The position numbers and the translations under genes were made by a program. The notes beneath the pieces are model-generated. The model was not told the DNA's origin. It searched no databases and saw nothing but the letters and a program-made list of their open reading frames with translations. Shown one piece after another: positions 1-9,257 of a DNA stretch of 64,000 bases (positions are counted from its first letter, which is position 1; every line of letters begins with the position of its first letter). The DNA is from Bacillus sp. SM2101 (GTDB taxonomy: Bacteria; Bacillota; Bacilli; Bacillales; SM2101), in contig NZ_JAEUFG010000002.1 in NCBI RefSeq assembly GCF_018588585.1, positions 200,838 through 264,837 of the forward strand, in the 5' to 3' direction.

Positions 1-1
1 C

Positions 2-754
2 CCTATCTCGTTAATTTCATTTATCGTGATAGGAGTATACAGCTTATACATTTTTAAGAATTACGTTACTCGACTCATGCTAAATGGAGATTTTGACTTT
101 GTCATGAATAATAATCTCAGTCAAATGCTAATCACTTTTACCTTTAGCATGGTAGCCGTAGGTTTTGCTGCTCCTGCTGCGATGAGTCATACAAAAGTTG
201 TTTCGACGATGGGTCTATTATTATCAATATTTTTCATTAGCATTGCCATAGTCTTCGTAACTATCCATTTAGTCCTAGGATTTAAGTCAATCTTCAAACA
301 AGGGATTGACGTACAAGGCAGTCCTAGCTTATGGATGATGATTCCTATACTAACACTTATCGGCATTTCCATCGTGCGTAATTATATGGGCTTTAGTCAT
401 CATTTGTTACATGAGCCTAACCCAAGTGAGCTACCGCTATTAATAATTTTAACTATACTTGTATCGATTCAACTAATATTTGGTTTAATTGGTTTTTCAG
501 TTCTTAAACGTACTAGCTATTTTAATGAATATATTCATGGATCAAAGAAAAGCCCTGGAAGTTTCGCACTTATTTGTCCTGGTGTTGCTTTTATGGTGCT
601 AGGATTTTTCTTTATTCATTGGGGTTTTGTAAAAAACGGGCTAGTTACTCAATTTTCTACCGTTTATTTCTTGTTAATCATCCCTTATATTTATGTCCAA
701 ATGCAAACTGTACGTACAGTTTCAATACTTGAGAAAAAATTACTTCGTATATAA
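2..754 (+). CDS. Polytopic membrane protein, C-terminal part (5' end outside window)
   Basis: The frame is open to the left edge of the window, so the GTG at 26 is unlikely to be the real start and the gene probably begins upstream. The visible 250 residues contain about seven hydrophobic segments separated by short loops, so this is an integral membrane protein. A conserved-looking CPGVA segment lies near residue 192 inside a membrane stretch. It vaguely recalls the TsoY family of (seleno)proteins and TehA-like carriers, but I cannot confirm either. It is followed by a hairpin terminator and is not in the operon downstream. Confidence 0.6.
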   Translation, partial: PISLISFIVIGVYSLYIFKNYVTRLMLNGDFDFVMNNNLSQMLITFTFSMVAVGFAAPAAMSHTKVVSTMGLLLSIFFISIAIVFVTIHLVLGFKSIFKQGIDVQGSPSLWMMIPILTLIGISIVRNYMGFSHHLLHEPNPSELPLLIILTILVSIQLIFGLIGFSVLKRTSYFNEYIHGSKKSPGSFALICPGVAFMVLGFFFIHWGFVKNGLVTQFSTVYFLLIIPYIYVQMQTVRTVSILEKKLLRI

Positions 755-763
755 AAGTGATAT

Positions 764-805
764 GCCAGTAGAAGGATTTCAAAAATCAGGCTACTGGCTT
801 TATTA
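764..805 (+). terminator. Rho-independent terminator after the membrane protein gene
   Basis: Perfect 8-bp stem GCCAGTAG/CTACTGGC with a loop of about 19 nt, followed by a T-containing stretch, directly after the stop codon at 754. Confidence 0.65.
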
Positions 806-892
806 ACTTAACAAACACCTAACATTTTTTAGCATCTAAAAAGGTTTTGCTTTATAATTAATTGTGAAAAAGTTATAAAGAGTGGTGATTCG

Positions 893-1588
893 GTGTTTAA
901 ACTGTTATTGATTGAAGATGATAAGACTCTCTTTCAAGAGATGAAAGATAGGTTGACTCAATGGTCTTATGAAGTATATGGTATTGCAGATTTTAATCAT
1001 GTCATTCATGAATTTACAACGATTAGACCACACCTAGTCATCATCGATACCCAATTACCTAAATTTGATGGGTTCCATTGGTGTAGAATGATTAGAGACT
1101 TTTCAAATGTTCCTATTATATTTCTATCATCGCGCGACCATCCTACTGATATTGTTATGTCGATGCAGCTTGGAGCAGATGACTATATACAAAAGCCTTT
1201 TCATTTCGATGTACTAATCGCCAAAATTCAAGCTACTCTTCGGCGTGTATATAATTATAACTCTGAACAAGGTAATCTCCAATCATGGTGCGGTGCCACA
1301 GTAGATTATGAGAAAAATATAGTAACAAACGATGTAGGAACAATAGAGCTAACAAAGAATGAAATATTTATATTAAAACAATTGATTAAGGACAAGAATA
1401 AAATCGTAAGTCGGGATAAACTAATGAATAGTTTATGGGACGATAAACGTTTTGTAAGTGATAATACATTAACTGTTAATGTAAATCGCTTACGACGACG
1501 GTTAGATGAACTAACATTAGGACAATTTATAGAAACAAAAGTTGGACAAGGATATATGGCTATCGAACAGGATAAAAACTATGATTAG
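893..1588 (+). CDS. BceR-like OmpR-family response regulator
   Basis: 231-residue response regulator. The receiver domain (about 1-120) shows the acidic pair ED at 8-9, the phospho-acceptor D52 in VIIDTQLP, and the K of QKPF. A C-terminal winged-helix domain ends in the typical VNRLRRRLDEL and GQGYMA segments. The GTG start at 893 gives a normal N-terminus (MFKLLLIEDD). The gene overlaps the following kinase by 8 bases and precedes a BceAB-like transporter. This arrangement is known for bacitracin and other cell-wall-peptide detoxification modules, so it probably activates the transporter genes. The actual ligand cannot be told from sequence. Confidence 0.9.
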   Translation: MFKLLLIEDDKTLFQEMKDRLTQWSYEVYGIADFNHVIHEFTTIRPHLVIIDTQLPKFDGFHWCRMIRDFSNVPIIFLSSRDHPTDIVMSMQLGADDYIQKPFHFDVLIAKIQATLRRVYNYNSEQGNLQSWCGATVDYEKNIVTNDVGTIELTKNEIFILKQLIKDKNKIVSRDKLMNSLWDDKRFVSDNTLTVNVNRLRRRLDELTLGQFIETKVGQGYMAIEQDKNYD

Positions 1589-2585
1589 AAGATTTTTGAA
1601 AGAAAGGCGAAGCTGGATATTGCTAGTTTTATCATTACAACTATTATTCATTTTTGTCGCTTATATTGATTCACTGATTCCGTTAAAACCAACCATTTAT
1701 ATCGTTTTTTTATCAGCCATCATTTTCAGTCTTTTTCTAATCATTCGTTATATTAAAGAAACAGCCTTTTATCATAGGTTGGAAGAACGTGAAAACAACC
1801 TTGACTTTGCAAATATACCTGAGCCTGAGAGTCCTTTTGAAAATATTGTTCAACAACAAATGCTTAACCAAATTGATTGGTTAAAACAAGTGAATTCTGA
1901 AAATTTAATTGCATTGGAGCAAGAAAAGGATGATTTGTTATCTTGGATTCATGAAGTAAAAACTCCTTTAACGGCAATGCATTTAATGATTGAACGCATT
2001 GAAGATAAAGAATTGAAAGCTAGCTTAACTTATGAATGGTTACGCATTCATCTGCTTCTCGATCAACAGCTGCACCAAAAACGAATATCGTCTATTGAAA
2101 ACGATTTATTTATAGAACAAGTTGATGTCGAATCAATTGTGATCAAAGAGATTAAAACACTACAAACTTGGTGTATTCAACAGAGAATTGGCTTTGATAT
2201 ACATATCGACGAGACAGGAGTACTTTGTGATGCAAAATGGCTTGCATTTATTATAAGGCAACTGTTAACAAATGCAGTGAAGTATAGTAGTCAATCAGAT
2301 ATAAGTATTACAAGCTATCAACAAGATGGGCAAACCTTCCTTGAGGTGAGAGATTTTGGGAGAGGGATTGACCCAAAAGATTTACCTCGAATTTTCGATA
2401 AAGGGTTTACATCAACAACAAATCATGACGACCAAAATGCAACTGGCATGGGATTATATTTGGTCAAAAAAGCCGCAAAATCTTTAAAAATTACCATTTC
2501 AGTACAATCAATACTCGGAGAGGGTACTACTATTACTTTGACATTTCCAAAACGTAATGACTTCGTCAATATGATAGGCGTGTGA
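1581..2585 (+). CDS. BceS-like intramembrane-sensing histidine kinase
   Basis: 334 residues from the ATG at 1581, preferred over the TTG at 1542 because of the upstream AACAGGA and the short 8-base overlap with the regulator. Two N-terminal membrane helices (about 12-30 and 38-56) are joined by only a few residues, the hallmark of intramembrane-sensing kinases that have no extracellular sensor and listen to their ABC transporter. The phospho-acceptor H124 lies in SWIHEVKTPL. The ATPase domain shows LLTNAVKYS (N box), DFGRGI (G1) and GMGLYLVKKA (G2). Translationally coupled to the regulator; the stop codon lies inside a palindrome that resembles a BceR-type operator. Confidence 0.9.
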   Translation: MIRRFLKERRSWILLVLSLQLLFIFVAYIDSLIPLKPTIYIVFLSAIIFSLFLIIRYIKETAFYHRLEERENNLDFANIPEPESPFENIVQQQMLNQIDWLKQVNSENLIALEQEKDDLLSWIHEVKTPLTAMHLMIERIEDKELKASLTYEWLRIHLLLDQQLHQKRISSIENDLFIEQVDVESIVIKEIKTLQTWCIQQRIGFDIHIDETGVLCDAKWLAFIIRQLLTNAVKYSSQSDISITSYQQDGQTFLEVRDFGRGIDPKDLPRIFDKGFTSTTNHDDQNATGMGLYLVKKAAKSLKITISVQSILGEGTTITLTFPKRNDFVNMIGV

Positions 2586-2603
2586 CAAAAGTGTCACATG
2601 CCT
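2576..2603 (+). promoter_or_regulatory. Probable operator for the BceR-like regulator, upstream of the ABC transporter genes
   Basis: Perfect inverted repeat TGTGACA-N4-TGTCACA (2581-2598), extended to 12-bp arms with one mismatch (2576-2603). The 7-4-7 architecture resembles operators known for BceR-type regulators. It overlaps the stop codon of the kinase gene and lies about 50 bp upstream of a TATAAT (2651-2656) that lacks a good -35 box, as expected for an activator-dependent promoter. The same hairpin might also slow transcription leaving the kinase gene. Confidence 0.6.
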
Positions 2604-2650
2604 TTATCATTTTGTTCGGACAATCGAAGGAAATGAAATCTCACTATTTT

Positions 2651-2656
2651 TATAAT
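2651..2656 (+). promoter_or_regulatory. Putative -10 box of the bceAB-like operon
   Basis: TATAAT 30 bp upstream of the ABC ATPase start. No convincing -35 hexamer lies 16-18 bp upstream, suggesting activation by the upstream response-regulator site. Confidence 0.45.
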
Positions 2657-2685
2657 TAAACTATAAGAGAAAAGGAAGTGATGGT

Positions 2686-3447
2686 ATGTATATTTTAGAA
2701 GCTAATAAAATTAACAAAAGCTTTGGTAATAAGTTTCATAGACAAGAAGTTTTAAAAGGAATTGATCTAAACATTGAAGAGGGCGAGTTTGTTAGTATTA
2801 TGGGACCGTCTGGTTCAGGGAAAACAACATTACTTAATGTGCTATCTTCAATTGATAAGGTAAGTAACGGAACAATCACCATTGAGCAAAATGAACTTAC
2901 AAAAATGAAGGATAAACAACTTGCTAATTTCAGAAAAAAGCATTTAGGTTTTATCTTTCAAGAATATAATTTGTTAGACACACTAACAGTCAAAGAAAAT
3001 ATACTATTACCGCTATCTATTACAAAAGTATCGAAGAAAGAAGCTAAACAAAAATTTCATGATGTAGCAACCGAACTAGGTATTCTAGACGTAAAAGATA
3101 AGTATCCTAATGAAATTTCGGGTGGACAAAAGCAGCGGACTTCAGCAGCTAGAGCATTTATCCATGAGCCTAGCATTATTTTTGCTGATGAACCCACAGG
3201 TGCGCTCGATTCAAAATCTGCATCAGATTTATTACACAAGTTAAGCGATTTAAACATAAAACGAAAAGCAACAATCGTAATGGTCACTCACGATCCAGTT
3301 GCAGCGGGGTATAGTAATAGAGTCATTTTCATCAAGGATGGGTTAGTATATACACAATTAAATAGAGGTGAACAAAATAGACAGCTCTTTTTTAAAGACA
3401 TAATGAAAACACAGGGTGTTCTAGGTGGTGTACAATATGAGCATTAA
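2686..3447 (+). CDS. BceA-like ABC transporter ATP-binding protein
   Basis: 253 residues preceded by AAAGGAAGTG. It has Walker [10 protein letters not shown] (40-48), a Q-loop in [10 protein letters not shown], signature ISGGQKQR, Walker [13 protein letters not shown] and the switch H in VMVTHDP. This is the MacB/LolD-type ATPase used by Bce antimicrobial-peptide exporters, which power removal of peptides from their lipid II-cycle targets. It overlaps the downstream permease gene by 11 bases. The signature has QKQR-T rather than QKQRVA, a minor variation. Confidence 0.93.
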   Translation: MYILEANKINKSFGNKFHRQEVLKGIDLNIEEGEFVSIMGPSGSGKTTLLNVLSSIDKVSNGTITIEQNELTKMKDKQLANFRKKHLGFIFQEYNLLDTLTVKENILLPLSITKVSKKEAKQKFHDVATELGILDVKDKYPNEISGGQKQRTSAARAFIHEPSIIFADEPTGALDSKSASDLLHKLSDLNIKRKATIVMVTHDPVAAGYSNRVIFIKDGLVYTQLNRGEQNRQLFFKDIMKTQGVLGGVQYEH

Positions 3448-5379
3448 TCAGTTCATCATAAGAAACTTGAGAAAAAATCTAAAAAATTATTATCTATATG
3501 TATTCGCATTAATTTTTAGTGTGTCCCTTTATTTTTCATTTGTCACTTTACAATATGACCCTTCAATGGATCCAGTAAAAGGATCAATAAAAGGAGCTGC
3601 CGCTATTCGAACGGCATCTATTTTACTCGTAGCTATAGTAGCAATTTTTCTTTTATATGCTAATAAAATATTCATAAAACGTCGGGGTAAGGAAATAGGC
3701 TTATTTCAGCTCATAGGAATGACAAAAAGAAGGATTTTCAGCATTCTTTCTGTTGAGAACTTCATCCTATATTTTAGTTCATTAATGGTTGGAATATTTC
3801 TTGGGTTTTCAGTGTCAAAATTAATTGTGATGATTTTATTTAAGGCGACAAAGGTTGAAACAATCGCAACCCTACATTTCTCATCCGAAGCATTTACCCA
3901 AACCATTATAGTTTTTTCTATTATATATCTTTTTATTATGTTCATGAATTTTCTTTTCATCAATAGACAGAGCATTTTATCTTTATTTCAGGTGACTTCA
4001 AAGACAGAAGGCAAAATGAAAAAATTATCTATAGTTGAAATCATAATTGGAATACTAGGAATCATTTTAATCGTTATTGGCTATTATGTATCATCTGTAC
4101 TATTTAATGGTTATTTTACCTCATTTAATGATTTATTTTTTGCGATGATAGGTATTTTAGCATCCGTTATTTTGGGAACATACCTTTTATACAAAGGTTC
4201 TGTTAGTGTAATTTCTCAAATCACCAGGAAAAGAAAGGAAGGTTATTTAAACATTAATGAGGTGTTATCACTTTCAACGATTATGTTCCGAATGAAATCT
4301 AATGCCTTGATATTAACAGTCATTACGACCGTATCTGCCCTTGCAATCGGCTTATTATCATTAAGTTATATTTCTTATTACTCAGCAGAAAAATCTGCTA
4401 GGAATAGTGTAGCGGCTGATTTTGCTTTCACCAATGTACAAGATGCGAAACAATTCGCACAGGCATTGAAGTCACAAAATATTAACTTTTTAGAAAGAAA
4501 AGTAGATGTGATTCAAGCACATGCCAATCTGGAGGATATATTAGATGTAAATATAGAAGAAATAAACACTGATCCAAGCTTAACGACTGTAGCAGTTATA
4601 GGTGATCATGCCTTGCAAGAAATTGACCTAGATCCAAATGAAATCCTTCTTGCAGGTTATGAGAATGCTAAACAAACAATGATGCCGATTAACAATAGTG
4701 GAGAAATTGAATTGATGGGGCAAAATATTGTCTTAAAAAAAAATATATAGGGATTAATCGTAATGACTTCTACATCTCAAGTTACTTTTCCTTTGGAGGA
4801 TTAGCAGTTGCAATTGTAGATACCATAACATTCAATAAATTAACGACTGATTTAAATCCAGACATACAAAAAGAATCCTCTGTCTATATCGGACTTGATA
4901 TTGTAGATAAAAAAAATCTTTCAGTTGCTAACGAAATTTTCCAAACACTAGAAAGCGAATTTTCTCATACTTCACGCGTTGACGTGAGTAACAATTTGAA
5001 AAAAAACTTTGGTCTGTTCATGTTCATTGTCGGATTTTTAGGCTTAACCTTCTTAATTACATCAGGATGCATCCTGTATTTTAAGCAATTGGATGAAAGT
5101 GAAGAGGAAAAGGGAAGCTTTACAATTTTACGTAAACTCGGCTTCACACAAGAGGACTTATTAAAAGGAATTCAAGTAAAGCAAATGTATAATTTTGGAA
5201 TACCACTGCTTTTTGGGCTACTTCATAGCTATTTTGCAGTTCAATCAGGATGGTTTTGGTTTGGAACAGAGCTTTGGACACCAATGATTATCGTTATGAT
5301 ATTATATACTGCCCTGTATTCGATCTTTGGCGTGTTATCTGTTCTTTATTACAAAAAAGTCATAAAAGAAGCATTATAG
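3437..5379 (+). pseudogene. BceB-like FtsX-family permease, interrupted by a -1 frameshift in an A9 tract
   Basis: The ATG at 3437 (overlapping the ATPase gene) opens a frame that stops at 4750. The remainder of the protein continues without any stop in the next frame from 4744 to 5379. The break coincides with a run of nine A residues (4735-4743). One additional A, or a -1 slip of ribosome or polymerase, restores a 647-residue protein, the usual length for BceB permeases. The first part carries about eight membrane helices and half of the large extracellular domain; the second part carries the rest of that domain and the last helices. Otherwise the gene looks undamaged, so a sequencing homopolymer error, phase variation or programmed slippage are all plausible. 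Confidence 0.8.
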
Positions 5380-5417
5380 TTGTTGAAAGGTCAGATTCAA
5401 TTTGGTAGAAAAAATAG

Positions 5418-5457
5418 AGAGCCTGTTATCATGATAGAATTAAACAGGCTCTTATTC
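5418..5457 (+). terminator. Terminator after the bceAB-like operon
   Basis: 10-bp stem AGAGCCTGTT/AACAGGCTCT with a 15-nt loop followed by TTATTCT. Located between convergent genes. Confidence 0.75.
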
Positions 5458-5539
5458 TGGTACTTTTATCCTTAGCTTAATAATAAGAATGGTTATACCT
5501 TAAGCTCAGAAAAAGTTAATAGAGGTTATGATAGTTATA

Positions 5540-6070
5540 TCACACCACTATTTCATATTTACAATGCTCACCATAAATATTCGCAATGCCTTTTAATTCA
5601 TATTTTCTTTGATAATAAGTATTTAATCCTTTATTACTTCGAAGACAATCAAAACGGATGTATTGTTTTCCTTGACCTTTTACTAATTGTACTGCCCATT
5701 CGATTAATTTTTCACCTATTTGTTTACCAGCATATTCTCTGTCAACGACTATTCGATGCAAATAAACAATATCATTGTTGTTTCGCGCTTGTCCCCAAAT
5801 ATCAGTATCCCATTCAGTTGGTTGATCCTCCAATGAAATCGTAGCAATTGCTTTATTTTCTTTCATTAAAATATAAGTATTCCCTTTTAAAATAGAATCT
5901 AATATCTCTTGTGTATTTTCCTCTAAATGAGTAAGATAATAATCCCATTGCGTTGTACCTTTTGTTTGTAACCATGTAGCTGCTTGAATTAATAGTTGTA
6001 AAACGACTTGAAAATCTTTTTCTTTTGCACTCTTTAAATGAAATGTTCCGCCATCCGCATAAAGCTCCAT
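5540..6070 (-). CDS. GNAT-family N-acetyltransferase
   Basis: 176 residues. The start at 6070 is supported by AAGAGGGGG upstream. The central part has the GNAT core: a beta strand VYLHRIVVDREYAGKQIGEKLI, in which the acetyl-CoA pyrophosphate loop (R-x-x-G-x-G/A) appears as REYAGKQIG, followed by an amphipathic helix and RFDCLRSNKGLNTYY. Such proteins transfer acetyl groups from acetyl-CoA to an amine; the substrate is not predictable. The 5' side abuts the lipoprotein gene (38 bp), so the two may be co-transcribed. Confidence 0.85.
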   Translation of the reverse strand: MELYADGGTFHLKSAKEKDFQVVLQLLIQAATWLQTKGTTQWDYYLTHLEENTQEILDSILKGNTYILMKENKAIATISLEDQPTEWDTDIWGQARNNNDIVYLHRIVVDREYAGKQIGEKLIEWAVQLVKGQGKQYIRFDCLRSNKGLNTYYQRKYELKGIANIYGEHCKYEIVV

Positions 6071-6108
6071 TTAATCCCCCTCTTTTCATACGGCTCTTGT
6101 CGATCTCG

Positions 6109-6573
6109 TTAAGCTTCACCAACAGCTAAAATGACATCTCCATATGTTTCACCATCTAAACGTACTTCATATCGCCATAGTCCACTTAAAGGCAGCATAA
6201 AGCTCACTGTAAAGCGGTTTAAACTGTCGTAACCAGAGGTAGGTTCTGTAATCGTTTGTGGGGGTATGGCATTAATACGTTTCCCCGTTTCCTTATGGTA
6301 GGCTTCTATTTCAATTGTTTTCCCATTAAAGGTTTCAAATGGTGCTGTGAAGCTAATCATATAACCATAAGACCTACCAGCAACAAGCGTAGGATCAGGA
6401 TAAACAGTAAATAACGTCTCACCATTGTCACTATATTCTTGTCGGACAGTCCAATCAGTCTGGATCCTTTCGTTATCACTATCTACCTTTGCAGTTTCAG
6501 CTTTGCAACCAGTGAAAACAAGCGATACTAATAATAAGAAACTTAAACTAAAATAAATCATTCTATTCATCAC
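6109..6573 (-). CDS. Predicted lipoprotein of unknown function
   Basis: 154 residues. An N-terminal hydrophobic stretch ends in the lipobox VFTGC (about residues 19-23), predicting lipid attachment and anchoring on the outer face of the membrane. The rest is beta-rich with an immunoglobulin-like flavour (for example GRSYGYMISFTAPF and LSGLWRYEVRLDGETYG), suggesting a small extracytoplasmic beta-sandwich. No enzymatic motif is visible. It lies directly upstream of the GNAT gene on the same strand. Confidence 0.75.
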   Translation of the reverse strand: MMNRMIYFSLSFLLLVSLVFTGCKAETAKVDSDNERIQTDWTVRQEYSDNGETLFTVYPDPTLVAGRSYGYMISFTAPFETFNGKTIEIEAYHKETGKRINAIPPQTITEPTSGYDSLNRFTVSFMLPLSGLWRYEVRLDGETYGDVILAVGEA

Positions 6574-6715
6574 ACCACTCCAGTCAATTAAGGAAATTAT
6601 TACTAAATATGACGCAAATGACCGGAAATTTGTTTCATGTTTTTAAAGGTTATTTTCAATACTTAGTTGCAGTTGTATTCTTACTAAATAAGCTCAACTT
6701 ATGAGTTTTTATATA

Positions 6716-6860
6716 GAGCTGTTTTCACATTAATTGGTCCTTTATGCATAAGAACTAAACACGTTCGGCATCTTTCCACCAATAAAGACTATTAAAGTCA
6801 TTAATACATCAGTTGCTAACATTTAAGTGAAAAAAGCAATAAAATTTAAGAAAAGAGCTT
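6716..6860 (+). repeat. MITE-like dispersed repeat, complete copy
   Basis: Starts GAGCTGTTTTCACAT and ends AAGAAAAGAGCT, with an internal CGTTCGGCATCTTT core. It is homologous in order and spacing to the copies at 57.1 and 63.8 kb. The ends are imperfect inverted repeats. Noncoding. Confidence 0.6.
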
Positions 6861-6884
6861 ATATAATAAGCATTTGTTCTAAGG

Positions 6885-7008
6885 TATAAGCACGTATACA
6901 TCTACCGTTCGTGGTATCTTTTCTACTTTTACAATTATTGAGCCCCTTTAAAAAGATCACTCTGTCCATTTCTAAGTAAAAATAACATCAAAGTTTACGA
7001 ACAGAGCC
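6885..7008 (+). repeat. MITE-like dispersed repeat, second copy in tandem (5' part missing)
   Basis: Carries GCACGTATACATC, CGTTCGTGGTATCTTTTCTA and ends CAAAGTTTACGAACAGAGCC. It directly follows the preceding copy in the same orientation, so two elements fill most of the 6574-7036 gap. Confidence 0.65.
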
Positions 7009-7036
7009 ATCCCTTTTTACGAAAACAATAGCATAA

Positions 7037-8794
7037 TCACTGTATATTAACCTCAACTAGTGAAATTGGATTTACTTCGCCTACATCTAAAAGAACTTCA
7101 TCTTTGTATAACAGTTGAACCCGTTGTAAAAACCATTCTACAGTTGATGGATGATCGATATCTTCGCTATGCATATACATAATTGGGGCAAAGTTTTTTG
7201 CATAATACATAGCTCGATTATAATCAGCCACGACGACATCGTTTGCTACAGAACTACCTGTTCTATCTTTAAACCATCCACTTCCTATTCCAAAGCTAGG
7301 ACTCTTCGTACCAATTAAATCATCCTCATACGTATTTCCCCATAAGCCATCATAGGCTACCCATCTGTACAAATCATTCGTTCTGTAATCACTACCGATC
7401 AATGAGAAATTTTCTTGAATATCCCATATTGGACCTCTATTTGTCACATCATTTGGCAGTGGAAATCTAGAATATGTGGCTACCCTTGGATAACTTGCAT
7501 GAGAAATCTTTGAAGAAAAACCTACAGGTCTATAATCATCTAATAACGTTGCTATTCGAGCATTTATGTGATAACTACTATGAGACTCACTCACTACAAT
7601 AACGTCATTCTTAGAGGAGAAATGCACAGAGGGTTTGCTCCCAAAGTCTAGAGGCGTTCCAACTACTTTAGTTCCATTCCATTTTGACCACTGTATATTT
7701 TCACCATTTAATTGGCCGATATTATAGTATAGCCTGTCACCACCTTCATGAATTTCAAATATTTTACCATCTTGTGTGACAGTAACATCAGGAAGATACC
7801 CTGTATCATAAAACGTTCCATTAGAAGTCCAATCAACCTGTTCTCCATTTAAAGAGCCAACATTATAGTATAGATTTCCCGATGATTCATGCATTTCAAC
7901 AATTGTATTATTTGATACTGTAACAGAAGGGTGACGGCCCGTATCGTATTTATGACCTTTTGTCATCCAGGTTATTTTGTTGCCGTTCAATTTCCCTACA
8001 CTATAGTACAAATTCCCACCTGTGACCTCATTCTCATGAATTTCGATAATTGTTCCATCCGTAGTAACACTTACAGAAGGATTTTGTCCAGTATCATAAT
8101 ATGTTCCATTCGTTGTCCAATTGATTTTATCCCCTTCAATTGTTCCAATATTATAATATAATTTCCCACCAGTAACTTCATTCTCATGTACTTCAATAAT
8201 TTTACCGTCATTGGTAACAGTAAGTGCTGGATTTTGCCCAGTATCGTATTTAGTTCCTAAACGAAGCCACTCAACCTTTTGATCAACAATTTTCCCCAAA
8301 TTATAATAAAGACTTCCACCGGTAACTTCATTTTCATGCACTTCAATAACCATTCCATCAACAGTAACTGCTACTGATGGCTTTTGCCCTGTATCATAAT
8401 TACTACGTTCATAGCTTTTCATATTTTCACTATATATAAAGCTGTCATCGTACCATTGCCCTTCATTTGAATGGGCTGCATAGTACACTGTTTCAATTTC
8501 CTCAGTCTCTTTATCAGCTATCACTCTTACTTTTTCCCAATCTCCTTCATGAGCACCTTGTCCAACTGCTCCATCCATTACGCCATTATATGGATAAAAA
8601 AATGAATATTGAACACCAACCTTTGTATCGTTTTCATAAACTTGCGCATAAGCCTTTGCACCTTCAAGGTCTCCTCTTTTTGTCAACTCATCGACAATAT
8701 TTAAGCGTAAGTCCTCATTCTTCGCATAGGCTACTGTAACGTTAAAACATATTAAACTACTAAATATTAGTATAATGGTGACTAATTTCCTCAT
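7037..8794 (-). CDS. Secreted Vps62-like protein with an internal beta-propeller-like repeat array
   Basis: 585 residues from the ATG at 8794, chosen because GAGGAG precedes it and it gives a classic signal peptide (1-24, ending VAYA). Residues about 45-130 resemble the first half of a Vps62-type domain (YSFFYPYNG, AHEGDWEKV). Residues about 133-418 are five good repeats plus one degenerate repeat of 46-54 residues with the pattern YDTGxxPSVxVTxDGxIxEIHE...LYYNxGxLxG..I.W. The C-terminal 165 residues resume the Vps62-like pattern (SHASYPRVATY, GPIWDIQENF, YDGLWG). The repeats therefore look inserted into one domain. Similar secreted repeat proteins bind carbohydrate or act as toxins, but the function here is unknown. 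Confidence 0.75.
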   Translation of the reverse strand: MRKLVTIILIFSSLICFNVTVAYAKNEDLRLNIVDELTKRGDLEGAKAYAQVYENDTKVGVQYSFFYPYNGVMDGAVGQGAHEGDWEKVRVIADKETEEIETVYYAAHSNEGQWYDDSFIYSENMKSYERSNYDTGQKPSVAVTVDGMVIEVHENEVTGGSLYYNLGKIVDQKVEWLRLGTKYDTGQNPALTVTNDGKIIEVHENEVTGGKLYYNIGTIEGDKINWTTNGTYYDTGQNPSVSVTTDGTIIEIHENEVTGGNLYYSVGKLNGNKITWMTKGHKYDTGRHPSVTVSNNTIVEMHESSGNLYYNVGSLNGEQVDWTSNGTFYDTGYLPDVTVTQDGKIFEIHEGGDRLYYNIGQLNGENIQWSKWNGTKVVGTPLDFGSKPSVHFSSKNDVIVVSESHSSYHINARIATLLDDYRPVGFSSKISHASYPRVATYSRFPLPNDVTNRGPIWDIQENFSLIGSDYRTNDLYRWVAYDGLWGNTYEDDLIGTKSPSFGIGSGWFKDRTGSSVANDVVVADYNRAMYYAKNFAPIMYMHSEDIDHPSTVEWFLQRVQLLYKDEVLLDVGEVNPISLVEVNIQ

Positions 8795-9139
8795 ACTATT
8801 CTCCTCTTTTCCAATCTCTTTTTTTGATAAAATTGTACAGGAATCGAGATTAGAAAACAAAGTAATCTTCAGAATTTATTGTAAATTAAGATAATAGAAC
8901 TATGATTTTAGATATCACACTCTCTTATTCTTTAACTTATGCTGTAAAAACGGCACTTCTGACCTATTTCAAAATCATGGGGGACATATACCTTCTTTGA
9001 TACTACTCTCTAGGATGAGATGAGGTTTTAAAGTAGAAATTAGTTTATGTACCAAATGCTATGCTACGAATGTTAGCACTTCATTGTTCAATAAAATGAG
9101 AATAAGAAAAATATACGAAAAGAGCTTATAAAATAGAAA
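8795..9139. other. Intergenic DNA, mostly unassigned
   Basis: Promoter and 5' region of the secreted-protein gene, then AT-rich DNA. The segment 9112-9126 (TATACGAAAAGAGCT) matches the 3' end of the dispersed repeat, so a decayed copy may lie upstream of it. No ORF is convincing. Confidence 0.4.
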
Positions 9140-9216
9140 AAGGAACTTTCTTATAATGAACTGCATCCTTCATGTCAGTCGTTAATCATCGGATGTGTTC
9201 ACGTCGAAAGTTCCTT
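9140..9216 (-). other. Long imperfect hairpin downstream of the DsbA-like gene
   Basis: Outer arms AAGGAACTTTC (9140-9150) and GAAAGTTCCTT (9206-9216) are perfect over 11 bp. Inner arms TGAACTGCATCC and GGATGTGTTCA are nearly complementary. It probably acts as a terminator for the gene ending at 9258, but the length is unusual and it could be the remains of a mobile element end or a structured RNA. Confidence 0.45.
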
Positions 9217-9257
9217 ATGTTTCTATATACAATGTTCAACTAGATATCTTTAGCTGT

